Numbered from the stretch's first letter, positions 26,414 to 34,873 are shown. The stretch: DNA of 64,000 nucleotides from Micromonospora_G sp044901685 (GCF_044901685.1 NZ_JBJDPS010000023.1:1-64000), one strand, 5' to 3'. The notes: generated by a model not told the origin, from the sequence alone. Made by a program: numbers and translations.

Positions 26414-27256
26414 CTATCCCTTCACCGCCTGCGCGGAGTCCCACAGCACGCCCCGGTTCACCCGGTCGGGATGACGCGCGAGCATCGCCTCGTAGAGCTC
26501 GACCGCGCTGCCCGTCCGCGCGGTCTCGTTCTGGAAGTCCCGGATGTAGTCGCGGGTCCGGTCGATGTTCTGCGGACCGTCGTCGGTGCCGTCGCGCTTG
26601 TGGCCGGCGACCACGTTTTCCGGGTGCAGCGACTCGACGGTGTCCAGGGCGTCGAGCCACGCCTCGGCACCGCCGCCGGTGGACTCGGCGAGGTGCGGGT
26701 GGACGTCGTTGTAGACCGAGTCACCGGCGACGACCAGCCCGATCGACGGTACGTAGAGGGCCGTGGTGTCGTCGGTGTCGCTGTGGCCGAGTTCGACCGC
26801 GACCAGCCGCTCGCCCTCCAGCAGCAGCGCGTGGTCCGACATCGGTTCGGCGACCACCAACCGCTCGGGAAGCTGGTCCGGGAAACGCGGCCGCCAGTAG
26901 CCGTCGAGCTGTTGCGGCGCGCACTGCACGCGCATCCGCCGCACCACCCGGACGGTTGCCACCATCTTGGCCTCGGGGAAGCGGTCCAGGACGACCGAGG
27001 CACCGAAGAAGTGGTCACCGTGACCGTGGGTGATGTAGATCGTGGTCAAATTCTTCCCGCTGGCCGCCACCCACTCGGCCAGGTCCCGCGCCTCGTCTGC
27101 CGTCATCAGCGCGTCGACCAGGATCGCGTCCCGCTCTCCGTGGACCAGGGTGGCGGTGGTGGGCGACCAGTTCCGCACCTTCTCACCCGGCGCCAAACTG
27201 TCGGAGACGACCGGCTTCGGCGGCGCGACGAAGGTCGAGTATCCAAGCGATGGCAT
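26414..27256 (-). CDS. metallo-beta-lactamase-fold hydrolase
   Basis: 280 residues; ATG follows GGGGGAC at good spacing. Zinc motif HGHGDHFFGAS near residue 78-83 is the HxHxDH signature; further ligands are His in ELGHSDTDDTT, Asp in GDSVYNDVH and His in VVAGHKRDG. The family includes glyoxalase II, lactonases and quorum-quenching enzymes; no residue fixes the substrate. TAG stop lies 9 bases from the convergent O-methyltransferase. Confidence 0.88.
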   Translation of the reverse strand: MPSLGYSTFVAPPKPVVSDSLAPGEKVRNWSPTTATLVHGERDAILVDALMTADEARDLAEWVAASGKNLTTIYITHGHGDHFFGASVVLDRFPEAKMVATVRVVRRMRVQCAPQQLDGYWRPRFPDQLPERLVVAEPMSDHALLLEGERLVAVELGHSDTDDTTALYVPSIGLVVAGDSVYNDVHPHLAESTGGGAEAWLDALDTVESLHPENVVAGHKRDGTDDGPQNIDRTRDYIRDFQNETARTGSAVELYEAMLARHPDRVNRGVLWDSAQAVKG

Positions 27257-27402
27257 CTTCCAGTCCCCCCGGTTGTCCCGCCGCTGCGGCGCCGAAGCCG
27301 ACCCACCACCACACATAACCACCCGTGACGGGTTCCTCGTGGCGCAACGGGACACACCAGGCGGATAACCGGCCGCCCTCCGGTCCTGGCCGGGTTTGCC
27401 GG

Positions 27403-28962
27403 CTAGGCCAGGCCGCCCAGCCAGCGCAGCAGCGTCCGGACGCCGTAGCCGGTGGCCCCCTTGGCCAGCACGCCGTCGTTCCCCTCGGCCCACGACGGCG
27501 CGGACATGTCGATGTGCACCCAGCGGTCGCGCAACGCCCCGGTGAACTCGCGCAGGAAGAGCGCGGCGGTCACCGAGCCGGCACCGGTGGCCGGCGCGCT
27601 GTAGAGGTCGGCGATGTCGCTGCCGAGGTACTCGACGTAGTCGTTCGGCAGTGGCATCCGCCAGGCCAGCTCACCGGCCTGCCGACCGGCGTCGATCAAC
27701 GCCTCGGCCAGCTCGTCGTTGTCGCTGTAGAGGGCGCCGTGCCGCTTGCCGAGCGCCACCGCGTTGGCGCCGGTGAGGGTGGCGACGTCGACCAGCAGGT
27801 CCGGCGCCAGCCGTTCCACCGCGTACGCGAGCGCGTCGGCGAGCACCAACCGTCCCTCCGCGTCGGAGTTGGTCGTCTCGCTGGTGAGCCCGCCGTAGTG
27901 CGTCACCACGTCACCGGGGCGGAACGCCGAGCCGCTGACCATGTTCTCGGCCAGCGGGGCCAGGGCGGTGATCCGCACCGGCAGGCGCAGGGCGGCGGCC
28001 CCGATGGTGGTGGCGAGGACGGCGGCGGCACCGGCCATGTCCTTGCGCATCAGCTTCATCGCCTCGCGCGGCTTGATCGAGATGCCGCCGGTGTCGAAGG
28101 TGATGCCCTTGCCCACCAGCACCACGTGGGTACGCGCGTCGGCCGGTTGCCAGGTCAGTTCGACCAGGCGCGGACCGGTGGCCGAGCCCGCCCCGACGGC
28201 CAGGATGCCGCCGAAGCCCTCGGCGGCCAGTTCGGCCGGCTCGCGGACCCGGACGGTCAGCTCGGGGTGCTCCGCCGCCAGGGCCACCACCTGGTCGGCG
28301 AGCCACCCGGGCGACTTCACCGAGGAGGGCGTGTTGGTCAGGTCACGGGCGAGGCGGGTGGTCCGGGCGGTCACCTCGGCGGCGACCAGGGCGGTCCGGT
28401 GAGCTTCCGGGTCGGCGACCGCGACCAGCACCTCACCGAGCGTGCCGGCCTCGTCGCCGGCCCCGGACGGGTCGGGTAGCCGGAACCGGTACGAGGCGAG
28501 CCAGAGCCCCTCGGCCAGCCCCCGTACCGCCTCGGCGGTGACATCGGAGGGCATCGCTATAGTGATCGAAGTCTCACGGGCGGCGGCGCGGGCGATTGCC
28601 GCTCCGGCACTGCGCCAGCCGCTCTCGTCCCCGCTGCCCACACCGGCCAACAGCAGCCGGGCGGGCTCGCGCAGCGGTCGGACCGAGAGGTGGGTGGACC
28701 CGGCGGAGCCGGTCAGCTCGACCAGCGGCAGCAGCGCGGTGGCCTCGGCGACCAGGTCGGCCGGTACCGCCAGGGTGGTCGGCGCCAGCTCGGCTACCGG
28801 GGCGTCGCCGGTGCCGCCCGAGGTGTCGTCGGCGCTACTCAGGGTGGTACCCGGGGCGGTGCCGTTCGGGTCCGTACCACCGGCGGTCGGGGTGACCGGG
28901 CGGACCGGCAGAACGAGGGCGTCGAACCCGGTGGGATCGGCGACGAGACGGATGCTGAGCAC
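27403..28962 (-). CDS. pepA: leucyl aminopeptidase, M17 family
   Basis: 519 residues; GTG 28962 has GGAGGT nine bases upstream. Two-metal peptidase motifs: VGKGITFDTGGISIKP (catalytic Lys and metal Asp) and TTNSDAEGRLVLADALAYA (NTDAEGR motif). Family members are hexameric, take Mn2+ or Zn2+, and remove N-terminal hydrophobic residues from peptides in the cytosol. The N-terminal half is a divergent macro-like domain with a low-complexity Gly/Thr insertion near residues 20-45. Two terminators upstream isolate it from DUF3117. Confidence 0.93.
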   Translation of the reverse strand: MLSIRLVADPTGFDALVLPVRPVTPTAGGTDPNGTAPGTTLSSADDTSGGTGDAPVAELAPTTLAVPADLVAEATALLPLVELTGSAGSTHLSVRPLREPARLLLAGVGSGDESGWRSAGAAIARAAARETSITIAMPSDVTAEAVRGLAEGLWLASYRFRLPDPSGAGDEAGTLGEVLVAVADPEAHRTALVAAEVTARTTRLARDLTNTPSSVKSPGWLADQVVALAAEHPELTVRVREPAELAAEGFGGILAVGAGSATGPRLVELTWQPADARTHVVLVGKGITFDTGGISIKPREAMKLMRKDMAGAAAVLATTIGAAALRLPVRITALAPLAENMVSGSAFRPGDVVTHYGGLTSETTNSDAEGRLVLADALAYAVERLAPDLLVDVATLTGANAVALGKRHGALYSDNDELAEALIDAGRQAGELAWRMPLPNDYVEYLGSDIADLYSAPATGAGSVTAALFLREFTGALRDRWVHIDMSAPSWAEGNDGVLAKGATGYGVRTLLRWLGGLA

Positions 28963-29034
28963 GCCGACCGTACCTCCAGTAGATCTTGACAGGGGTGGGC
29001 CGCGCCGCACGGAGCGCGCTCACGGCCGGTATGA

Positions 29035-29107
29035 CGTGCTGGGCCGCCGGCGTGACCGGCGGCCCAGCACGGCCGAAGGTCCGGGCACGCGGCGCGCCCG
29101 GACCTTC
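29035..29107 (-). terminator. two tandem perfect-stem terminators after the DUF3117 gene
   Basis: First hairpin: 16-bp stem 29035-29050/29056-29071 (CGTGCTGGGCCGCCGG and its complement), 5-base loop. Second: GAAGGTCCGGGC (29075-29086) with GCCCGGACCTTC (29096-29107), 9-base loop. Both lie in the path of minus-strand transcription leaving DUF3117. Confidence 0.8.
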
Positions 29108-29117
29108 GTCTGGTCAC

Positions 29118-29285
29118 TCAGCCCGCGGCGGCCTTCAGCGCGTCACCGAGCGCGTTGGCCTCGTCTGGAGTCATCTCGACGACGAGCCGGCCACCACCCT
29201 CCAGCGGAACCCGCATGACGATGCCCCGGCCCTCCTTGGTGACTTCCAGCGGACCGTCGCCCGTCCGCGGCTTCATCGCCGCCAT
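29118..29285 (-). CDS. DUF3117 small protein
   Basis: 55 residues; ATG with GGGGAG upstream. The whole protein is the DUF3117 domain: MAAMKPRTGDGPLEVTKEGR at the start, VPLEGGGRLVVEMTPDEANA in the middle. Its M. tuberculosis counterpart, as I recall, is Rv1211, reported as a calmodulin-like protein. The gene is shut off by two strong hairpins and divergent from the PaaX-like gene. Function is not established. Confidence 0.88.
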   Translation of the reverse strand: MAAMKPRTGDGPLEVTKEGRGIVMRVPLEGGGRLVVEMTPDEANALGDALKAAAG

Positions 29286-29422
29286 GTTGTCTCCCCTCAG
29301 ACCTTCACCAGGGTCGGTGGGTTGCCCCACGTCTACTTCGTCGACATCACCGCGCTCACGGCCCGCGGTGCCGACCAACGATTTTCCCTGATGAACACCG
29401 CCGGACCCAAACCGAACCAGCA

Positions 29423-29437
29423 ACGCTGTAACAGCGT
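29423..29437. promoter_or_regulatory. 15-bp palindromic operator before the paaX-like gene
   Basis: ACGCTGT-A-ACAGCGT is a perfect palindrome 39 bp before the paaX-like start, followed by CATATCTTG where a -10 box would fall. It may be the site where the PaaX-like protein represses itself and the hydratase gene. Confidence 0.55.
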
Positions 29438-29475
29438 CTAGCATATCTTGCGAGAGGCTGTCACAATGTGCGGTC

Positions 29476-30294
29476 ATGCAGGCACGGTCGGCACTCTTCG
29501 ACCTGTACGGCGACTATCTGCGCGCCCGGGGTGGCCGCGCACCGGTCGCCGCCCTGGTCAAGCTTCTCGCACCGCTCGGGATCGCGCCACCGGCGGTACG
29601 GACAGCGGTCTCCCGCATGGTCCGTCAGGGCTGGCTGTATCCGGCCCGGCTCAGCTCCGGTCCCGGCTACCTGCTGAGTCCCAAGGCCAACCGACGACTG
29701 GACGAGGCAGCAGCTCGAATCTACCGCACCGGCAAGATCGGCTGGGACGGACGGTTCGATCTGATCGTGCTTCGCCCACCGGCGGCCCGCCGGGACCGGC
29801 AACGCCTCGACACCAGCCTCGCCTACCTCGGTTACGGCATGCTCGACGAGCAGACCTGGGTCGCTCCCCGCCCAGGCGAGGAGGTGGACGCTCTGCTCAG
29901 CGAGGCCGGTGTCCGGTTCGAGCGGTTCTCCGCCGCCCACGCCGCCGGCACGCCGGGCGCGATGGGGCTGGTACGCCAGGCCTGGGACCTCGACGAGATC
30001 GGCCAGGCGTACGAGGGATTCGTCACCGAACAGCGGAGCCTGCTCAGCGCGGTGACCGTACGCAGTGGCGACGAGGAGGCGTACGCGGCCCGCTTCCGCC
30101 TCGTGCACGCCTGGCGTACCTTCCTTTTTCGGGACCCGCAGCTCCCCCCGGCGCTGCTACCGGAACGGTGGCCCGGCACCAGCGCGGCCGCCTTCTTCGA
30201 CCGGCACGCCGCCCGCCTCCGTCCCGCCGCCGACCGCTACGTCGAGCACTGTCTCGACGCCAGCGGCAAGCTCCTCCGACAGAAAGGCCCGTAG
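29476..30294 (+). CDS. PaaX-family transcriptional repressor
   Basis: 272 residues. N-terminal winged helix-turn-helix: LFDLYGDYLRARGGRAPVAA, then AVRTAVSRMVRQGWLYPARL, typical PaaX; the C-terminal PaaX domain contains WDGRFDLIVLRPPAARRDRQ and RRVHAW-like RLVHAWRTFLFRDPQLPP. PaaX repressors control phenylacetate degradation and bind phenylacetyl-CoA. The next gene, an isomerase/hydratase of the PaaG type, begins 5 bases after its stop and is surely cotranscribed. Confidence 0.88.
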   Translation: MQARSALFDLYGDYLRARGGRAPVAALVKLLAPLGIAPPAVRTAVSRMVRQGWLYPARLSSGPGYLLSPKANRRLDEAAARIYRTGKIGWDGRFDLIVLRPPAARRDRQRLDTSLAYLGYGMLDEQTWVAPRPGEEVDALLSEAGVRFERFSAAHAAGTPGAMGLVRQAWDLDEIGQAYEGFVTEQRSLLSAVTVRSGDEEAYAARFRLVHAWRTFLFRDPQLPPALLPERWPGTSAAAFFDRHAARLRPAADRYVEHCLDASGKLLRQKGP

Positions 30295-30299
30295 AGATC

Positions 30300-31091
30300 G
30301 TGACCGAGCCGTTGCTCATCGAGCGTGACGACGCCGTCGTCACCCTGACCCTCAACCGCCCCGAGGCGATGAACGCGCTCGACGTGCCGCTCAAGGTGGC
30401 GCTCCGCGACACCCTGGCGATGCTGGAGACCGACCGGAGCTGCCGGGCGGTGGTGCTGGCTGGCGCCGGACGGGCCTTCTGCGCCGGCCAGGACCTGCGC
30501 GAACACGTCGAGACGCTGCACAGCGGCCGACCCGACCCGCTCGGCACCGTACGGTCCCACTACAACCCGATCGCCGCCCGGCTGGGCAACCTGCCCAAAC
30601 CGGTGGTGGCCGCCGTACGCGGCATGGCCGCCGGGGCGGGCGCCTCGCTGGCCTTCCTCTCCGACTTCCGGGTCGGCGGCCCGGGGACCAGCTTCCTGAT
30701 GGCCTTCGCCAAGGTCGGCCTCGCCGCCGACACCGGCGCCTCCTGGTCGCTGCCCCGCCTGGTCGGCCACGCCAAGGCGGTCGAGCTGCTGATGCTCGCC
30801 GAGTCGGTGCCGGCGCCCGAGGCGAACCGGCTGGGCCTGCTCACCAAGTTGGTCGACAACGACGAGGACGTGCTCCCGGCCGCGCAGGAGCTGGCCGCCC
30901 GGCTCGCCGCCGGACCGACGGTGGCGTACGGGGCGATCAAGCGGCAACTCTCGGTCGGCGACGCCGGGACGCTCTCCGAGGCGCTCGCGGCCGAGGCCCA
31001 GGCGCAGTCGATCTGTGGCGCGACCGAGGACCACCGGACCGCCACCGACGCCTTCGTCAACAAGCAGCGCGCGGCCTTCGTCGGCCGCTGA
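30300..31091 (+). CDS. enoyl-CoA hydratase/isomerase, PaaG-like
   Basis: 263 residues, GTG start 5 bp after the PaaX stop. Crotonase fold with oxyanion loop AFCAGQDLREHVE, GMAAGAGASLAFLSDFR and LAADTGASWSLPRLVGHAKA; the AGQDL motif and Asp in AADTG are those of PaaG-type ring-1,2-epoxyphenylacetyl-CoA isomerases rather than plain EchA. No paaABCDE oxygenase genes are in the window, so a phenylacetate role rests on the PaaX partner and motif alone; a general enoyl-CoA hydratase is the alternative. Confidence 0.85.
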   Translation: MTEPLLIERDDAVVTLTLNRPEAMNALDVPLKVALRDTLAMLETDRSCRAVVLAGAGRAFCAGQDLREHVETLHSGRPDPLGTVRSHYNPIAARLGNLPKPVVAAVRGMAAGAGASLAFLSDFRVGGPGTSFLMAFAKVGLAADTGASWSLPRLVGHAKAVELLMLAESVPAPEANRLGLLTKLVDNDEDVLPAAQELAARLAAGPTVAYGAIKRQLSVGDAGTLSEALAAEAQAQSICGATEDHRTATDAFVNKQRAAFVGR

Positions 31092-31111
31092 CCCGCCTCC
31101 TGCTGGCCGGA

Positions 31112-31684
31112 TCAGTCGTCGTCCTCCTCCGGGTCCTGGTTGGCCTCCACCCCGAGCACGAACGCCTGCATGGCCAGCTCGTTGCCAGCCGGCGAGACAA
31201 AGGTGGGAAGTTCCCGTGGGCCGAGTTCGCGCACGTAGGACCAGAAGATCTGGACCGCCTCGGCCGGTGACGCCGCCTCGATCGGCAGGTCCAGGCTGAC
31301 CAGCCAGGTGCTGCGATCGGGCGTCGGGCCGATCCGGTCGGCCAGCGCCCGGTAGGTCGCCGGGTCGACCGGGGTCAGCGGCCCGTCGAGGTCGAGCTGG
31401 TCGGCCTCGACCGGGCTGTCGAAGATCCGTCGGGCGTACGTCACCACCAGCCCGCCGAACCCGTTGCCCGCCAGCGGGTCGTCCGGGTCCCGATCCAACT
31501 CGTACGGACCGATTCGGCCCACCGCCACCAGCAGCGGAACGTCGCCGTCACGCACCACCAGCACCGGGTCGCCGGTGGCCGGGCGGTGCCGCCCGTCCAG
31601 TCCGGTGAGCTCCAGGGTCTCGTGGTGGAAAAGCCGCTCTGCCTCGTACCGCTCGTCGGTGATGACCACCGCCCAGGCGCTCAT
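31112..31684 (-). CDS. conserved hypothetical protein with EVE/PUA-like N-terminus
   Basis: 190 residues. The start, SAWAVVITDERYEAERLFHH, followed by GDPVLVVRDGDVPLLVAVGR, has the strand order of small EVE/PUA-like domains; the C-terminal third ends in an acidic DPEEDDD tail. I do not know its function. It reads toward the ECH stop and stands 32 bp downstream of tag on the same strand, so the two may be cotranscribed. Confidence 0.6.
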   Translation of the reverse strand: MSAWAVVITDERYEAERLFHHETLELTGLDGRHRPATGDPVLVVRDGDVPLLVAVGRIGPYELDRDPDDPLAGNGFGGLVVTYARRIFDSPVEADQLDLDGPLTPVDPATYRALADRIGPTPDRSTWLVSLDLPIEAASPAEAVQIFWSYVRELGPRELPTFVSPAGNELAMQAFVLGVEANQDPEEDDD

Positions 31685-31715
31685 GTACGCGCCCCGTTCG
31701 CCTGCCCCATGGCCC

Positions 31716-32411
31716 CTATCCCATCACGGCGGTGATCGGCGGCTCGGAACGACCGGTCGGGTCGGCCACCGTGACGCCCCTGGTCGGGTCGGCCGCCGTG
31801 CCGACCCCGATCGGGTCGGCCACCGTGGCGATCCCGGTTCGGCGGGCGTGGCAGCCGAGCAGGTGGTCGTCGACCATCCCGGTCGCCTGCATCAGCGCGT
31901 ACGCGGTGGTGGGGCCGACGAACCGGAAGCCGCGCCGCTTGAGCTCCTTGGCCAGGGCGGTCGACTCCGGCGTACGGGCCGGGACGTCGGCGAGGGAGCG
32001 CGGCTGGACCGGCCGGGCCGCCCCGGCAAAGCTCCAGAGCAGCGCGGAGAGCCCGTCCGGCAGGTCGAGTGCGGCGCGGGCGTTGTTGATCGCCGCCTCG
32101 ATCTTGCTGCGATTACGGACAATAGCGGCATTCTCCAGCAGGCGATCCACGTCCGACTCGCCATAACCGGCGACGGTCTCCAGGTGGAACCGGTCGAACG
32201 CGACCCGGAACGCCTCCCGCTTGCGCAGGATGGTCAGCCAGGACAGCCCGGACTGGAACGCCTCCAGGCAGAGCCGCTCGAAAAGGGCGTCGTCGCCGCG
32301 CAGCGGCCGACCCCACTCCTCGTCGTGGTAGAGCGCGTAGTCGGGGGTGCTGGCGCCCCAGCCACACCGGGCCAGGCCGTCCGAGCCGATCACCAGATCC
32401 GTCACGGTCAC
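31716..32411 (-). CDS. tag: DNA-3-methyladenine glycosylase I
   Basis: 231 residues from the first of two close GTG codons (32411 or 32405). Helix-hairpin-helix glycosylase of base-excision repair. Zinc ligands: Cys16 in RCGWG, His29 in YHDEEWGRP, and the pair in DDHLLGCHARR. Core motifs FERLCLEAFQSGLSWLTILR and GFRFVGPTTAYALMQATGMV are intact. The normal protein would end shortly after the last zinc ligand; here ~40 further residues are coded by a 27-bp tandem repeat (31755-31835), giving VADPIGVGTAADP-like repeats. Counterpart of M. tuberculosis Rv1210. Confidence 0.93.
   Translation of the reverse strand: MTVTDLVIGSDGLARCGWGASTPDYALYHDEEWGRPLRGDDALFERLCLEAFQSGLSWLTILRKREAFRVAFDRFHLETVAGYGESDVDRLLENAAIVRNRSKIEAAINNARAALDLPDGLSALLWSFAGAARPVQPRSLADVPARTPESTALAKELKRRGFRFVGPTTAYALMQATGMVDDHLLGCHARRTGIATVADPIGVGTAADPTRGVTVADPTGRSEPPITAVMG
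31755..31835. repeat. 27-bp tandem repeat x3 in the 3' end of tag
   Basis: Units begin at 31755, 31782 and 31809 and share TCGGGTCGGCC(A/G)CCGTG. Each adds nine in-frame residues to the C-terminal tail of the glycosylase; copy number could vary without shifting frame. Confidence 0.85.
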
Positions 32412-32461
32412 TACCGTAGGTCAGCCCGCCGGCCGCCGCTAACCCGCCGACACCGCCGTGA

Positions 32462-32959
32462 TCAGGGCAACTGCCCGCTTTCCACCAGCCGGGCGAACCG
32501 CCTGAGCGCCTGGCCGAGACTAATCTTGGAGCCGGGCCAGAGCACCGGCCAGGCCCATCGGCCCACGGTGCCGCCGGGCAGGTGGAACCACTCGTGCCAG
32601 ACCACCTGGGTTCGCTCCCGGTCCATCGGGGTGCAGCGGAGCACACCCGGACCACGCAGCAGACGTCCACAGTGCACGACCCGCAGCTCGTACGGGGCGT
32701 CGACCCGGACCACTCGCATCTCGTCGCGCAGCACCGCGGGCCCGACCGTGGTGACCGCCTCGACCAGGCTGCCTTCGCCACCGTCGCCCTTCACCACCCG
32801 GACCCGGGTGAACGGGATCCAGTCCGACTGCCGCTCCCAGGCGGTGAAGCCGGCGAACACCGTCGCAGCCGGGGCCCGGACGATCACCGTCGCGGTGACC
32901 TCGCCGGCACCCGGCTGTGCCACCTCGTCACAGCCGTCGGGAACCTCCGACCCGGTCAC
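32462..32959 (-). CDS. SRPBCC (polyketide cyclase/START-like) protein
   Basis: 165 residues, GTG start overlapping the previous stop by four bases (GTGA). Begins its fold with VTATVIVRAPAATVFAGFTAW, has WERQSDWIPFTRVRV and closes with a C-terminal helix LGQALRRFARLVES, all typical of SRPBCC ligand pockets. Such proteins bind lipids or polyketides; target unknown. It is coupled to the DivIVA-domain gene and sits just before tag. Confidence 0.82.
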   Translation of the reverse strand: MTGSEVPDGCDEVAQPGAGEVTATVIVRAPAATVFAGFTAWERQSDWIPFTRVRVVKGDGGEGSLVEAVTTVGPAVLRDEMRVVRVDAPYELRVVHCGRLLRGPGVLRCTPMDRERTQVVWHEWFHLPGGTVGRWAWPVLWPGSKISLGQALRRFARLVESGQLP

Positions 32960-33777
32960 CCGCGCTCCGTACGCAACGCCTGCCCGCCACCCTCGGACCG
33001 GACCGTCGCCGGCTCTTCCGGGGCCTCGGCCGGGCCGCCGTCGACCTCACCGGCGCCGGACGTGGCCGTCCCAGCACCGGAGGTGGCCTTCCCGGCACCG
33101 GGGCTGACCCCGTCCCCCGCCGTCGCCGTCGCCGTCGCCGTCGCCGAATCAGCCTTGTCCTTCCCCGTCCCGGTGGCGACCTCGTTCTTTTCCGGTTGGG
33201 CGATGATTCCGGTCTTCTCCGTCCCGGCGGCAACCCCGTCCTTCTCCGTCCCGGCGGCGACCCCGTCCTTCTCCGGTTGGGCGTCGGCACCGTCGACACC
33301 GGGACGTCGCACGGCCCCGTCCGCCGCCGAGGCCGAACCGGTCGTATCGGTGGCATCCGTCGCAGCGGTGGTATCGGTGGCGTCGGTGGCGTCGGTGGCC
33401 GTGGTCGCGGTGGCGGGCGCGAGCGCCGCCAGGCGGGCCTGGCGCAGCGCCTCGGCATCCGCGCTGCGGCCCTCACGCAACGCCGTCACCTCCGCCTCCA
33501 GTACGCCGATCAGCTCGTCCTTGTAGCCGATGTCGTAGGCCGCGCGCTGAAACGCCTGGTCGACCTGACTCATCCGGTACCCGCGCAGAGCGGTGTCGAA
33601 CCGCAGCTCGCTTACATCGGACTCCGCCAATGGCCGACTGGTCGGCAGCGGCATCGCACGACCATCCGGCTCGGCCGGCGTCATGCCCGGATCGCTGCCC
33701 GTGAGCAGCACGGTCACGCCGAAGACAACCGCTGCGGCGGTCAGCGCCACAACCAGGAGGAGGAGAAACTGGCCCAT
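32956..33777 (-). CDS. membrane-anchored DivIVA-domain protein with repeats
   Basis: 273 residues. One N-terminal membrane helix (FLLLLVVALTAAAVVFGVTV) precedes a DivIVA-type signature at ~60-100: LRFDTALRGYRMSQVDQAFQ. The remaining ~170 residues are Ala/Thr/Gly-rich with short repeats: DATDATDTT-like units and EKDGVAAGT units. In M. tuberculosis the equivalent gene (Rv1209 by memory) stands in the same neighbourhood. The DivIVA motif targets curved membrane in cell-pole and division proteins; a role in polar growth or septation is inference. Confidence 0.8.
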   Translation of the reverse strand: MGQFLLLLVVALTAAAVVFGVTVLLTGSDPGMTPAEPDGRAMPLPTSRPLAESDVSELRFDTALRGYRMSQVDQAFQRAAYDIGYKDELIGVLEAEVTALREGRSADAEALRQARLAALAPATATTATDATDATDTTAATDATDTTGSASAADGAVRRPGVDGADAQPEKDGVAAGTEKDGVAAGTEKTGIIAQPEKNEVATGTGKDKADSATATATATAGDGVSPGAGKATSGAGTATSGAGEVDGGPAEAPEEPATVRSEGGGQALRTERG

Positions 33778-33905
33778 AGAAGGATCGTGTCACGGCGGGC
33801 CCGGCCGGGCGACCCCGCCACCCCGCCGGGACTCCCGTCGCCGCCGCGGACCCACCGCCGGTTAGCGTCGTGGCGACGGCGGATCGGATTCGAGGAGGCT
33901 CTGCG

Positions 33906-34775
33906 GTGCAGCGGACGCTACGACTGGGTGGGCAGTCCTTCGCCCCGGAGGAGCTGATCGTGATGGCGATCGTGAACCGTACGCCCGATTCCTTCTTTGA
34001 CCGGGGTGCGACGTACGCGGCCGACGCCGCGCTGCGGGCGGTGGAGCAGGCGGTGGCCGAGGGCGCTCGGATCATCGACATCGGCGGGGTCAAGGCCGGT
34101 CCCGGGGCGGATGTCGGGCCGGCCGAGGAGATCCGCCGTACGGTGGCCACCATCGCCGCCGTACGGGCCGCCTTCCCGGACGTGGTGATCTCGATCGACA
34201 CCTGGCGGGCCGAGGTGGCGGTCGAGGCGGTGGCCGCCGGTGCGGACCTGCTCAACGACACCTGGTCCGGAGCCGATCCCGCACTCGCCCAGGTCGCCGC
34301 CGACACCGGTACGGGCCTGGTCTGCTCGCACGCGGGCGGGCTGGCACCGCGTACCCGGCCGCACCGGGCGGGCTTCGACGACGTGGTGGCCGATGTCGTG
34401 TCCACCGTCACCGGGCTGGCCGACCGGGCGGTCGCCCTCGGGGTACGGCCGGACGGCATCCTGATCGACCCGGCCCACGATTTCGGCAAGAACACCCGGC
34501 ACTCGCTGGAGACCACCCGGCGGCTCGACGAACTGGCCGCTACCGGCTGGCCGGTGCTGGTCGCCCTGTCGAACAAGGATTTTGTCGGCGAGACCCTGGA
34601 CCTGCCGGTGGACGAGCGGCTGGAGGGAACGCTGGCCGCGACGGTGGTCTCGGCGTGGCTGGGCGCCCGGGTTTTCCGGGCCCACCAGGTACGCCAGACC
34701 CGCCGCGCGCTCGACATGGTCGCCTCGATCCGGGGCGACCGCGCGCCGACCGTCTCCCGCCGCGGCCTCGCCTGA
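33906..34775 (+). CDS. folP2: dihydropteroate synthase homologue FolP2 (probably without DHPS activity)
   Basis: 289 residues; GTG with GAGGAGG upstream. A TIM barrel of the pterin-binding family: MAIVNRTPDSFFDRG (residues 20-34) and DIGGVKAGPG (58-67). True DHPS has NVTPDSFSDGG and DIGGESTRPG; replacement of EST by VKA removes loop-2 residues used by sulfonamide-sensitive DHPS. The same changes mark M. tuberculosis FolP2 (Rv1207), which is reported not to act as DHPS. LIDPAHDFGKNTRHSLE and LVALSNKDFVGE match that protein closely. Divergent to the DivIVA-domain gene. Likely substrate unknown. Confidence 0.9.
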   Translation: MQRTLRLGGQSFAPEELIVMAIVNRTPDSFFDRGATYAADAALRAVEQAVAEGARIIDIGGVKAGPGADVGPAEEIRRTVATIAAVRAAFPDVVISIDTWRAEVAVEAVAAGADLLNDTWSGADPALAQVAADTGTGLVCSHAGGLAPRTRPHRAGFDDVVADVVSTVTGLADRAVALGVRPDGILIDPAHDFGKNTRHSLETTRRLDELAATGWPVLVALSNKDFVGETLDLPVDERLEGTLAATVVSAWLGARVFRAHQVRQTRRALDMVASIRGDRAPTVSRRGLA

Positions 34776-34816
34776 AAGCCCGCCCCCCCATCGCGCCAGA
34801 GCCGCCCCGCAGCGGG

Positions 34817-34870
34817 GTTAGGAGGGGGCCCTTCCTATACCGAAAGCGATAACAAGGGGCCCTTCCTTAC
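34817..34870. repeat. GGGCCC palindromic repeat, copy B
   Basis: 54-base element with ends GTTAGGAGGGGGCCCTT and AAGGGGCCCTTCCTTAC and central CCTATACCGAAAGCGATAAC, close to copy A at 22245. It lies between the convergent folP2 and nuoA genes, 4 bp from the nuoA stop. Confidence 0.92.
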
Positions 34871-34873
34871 ACC

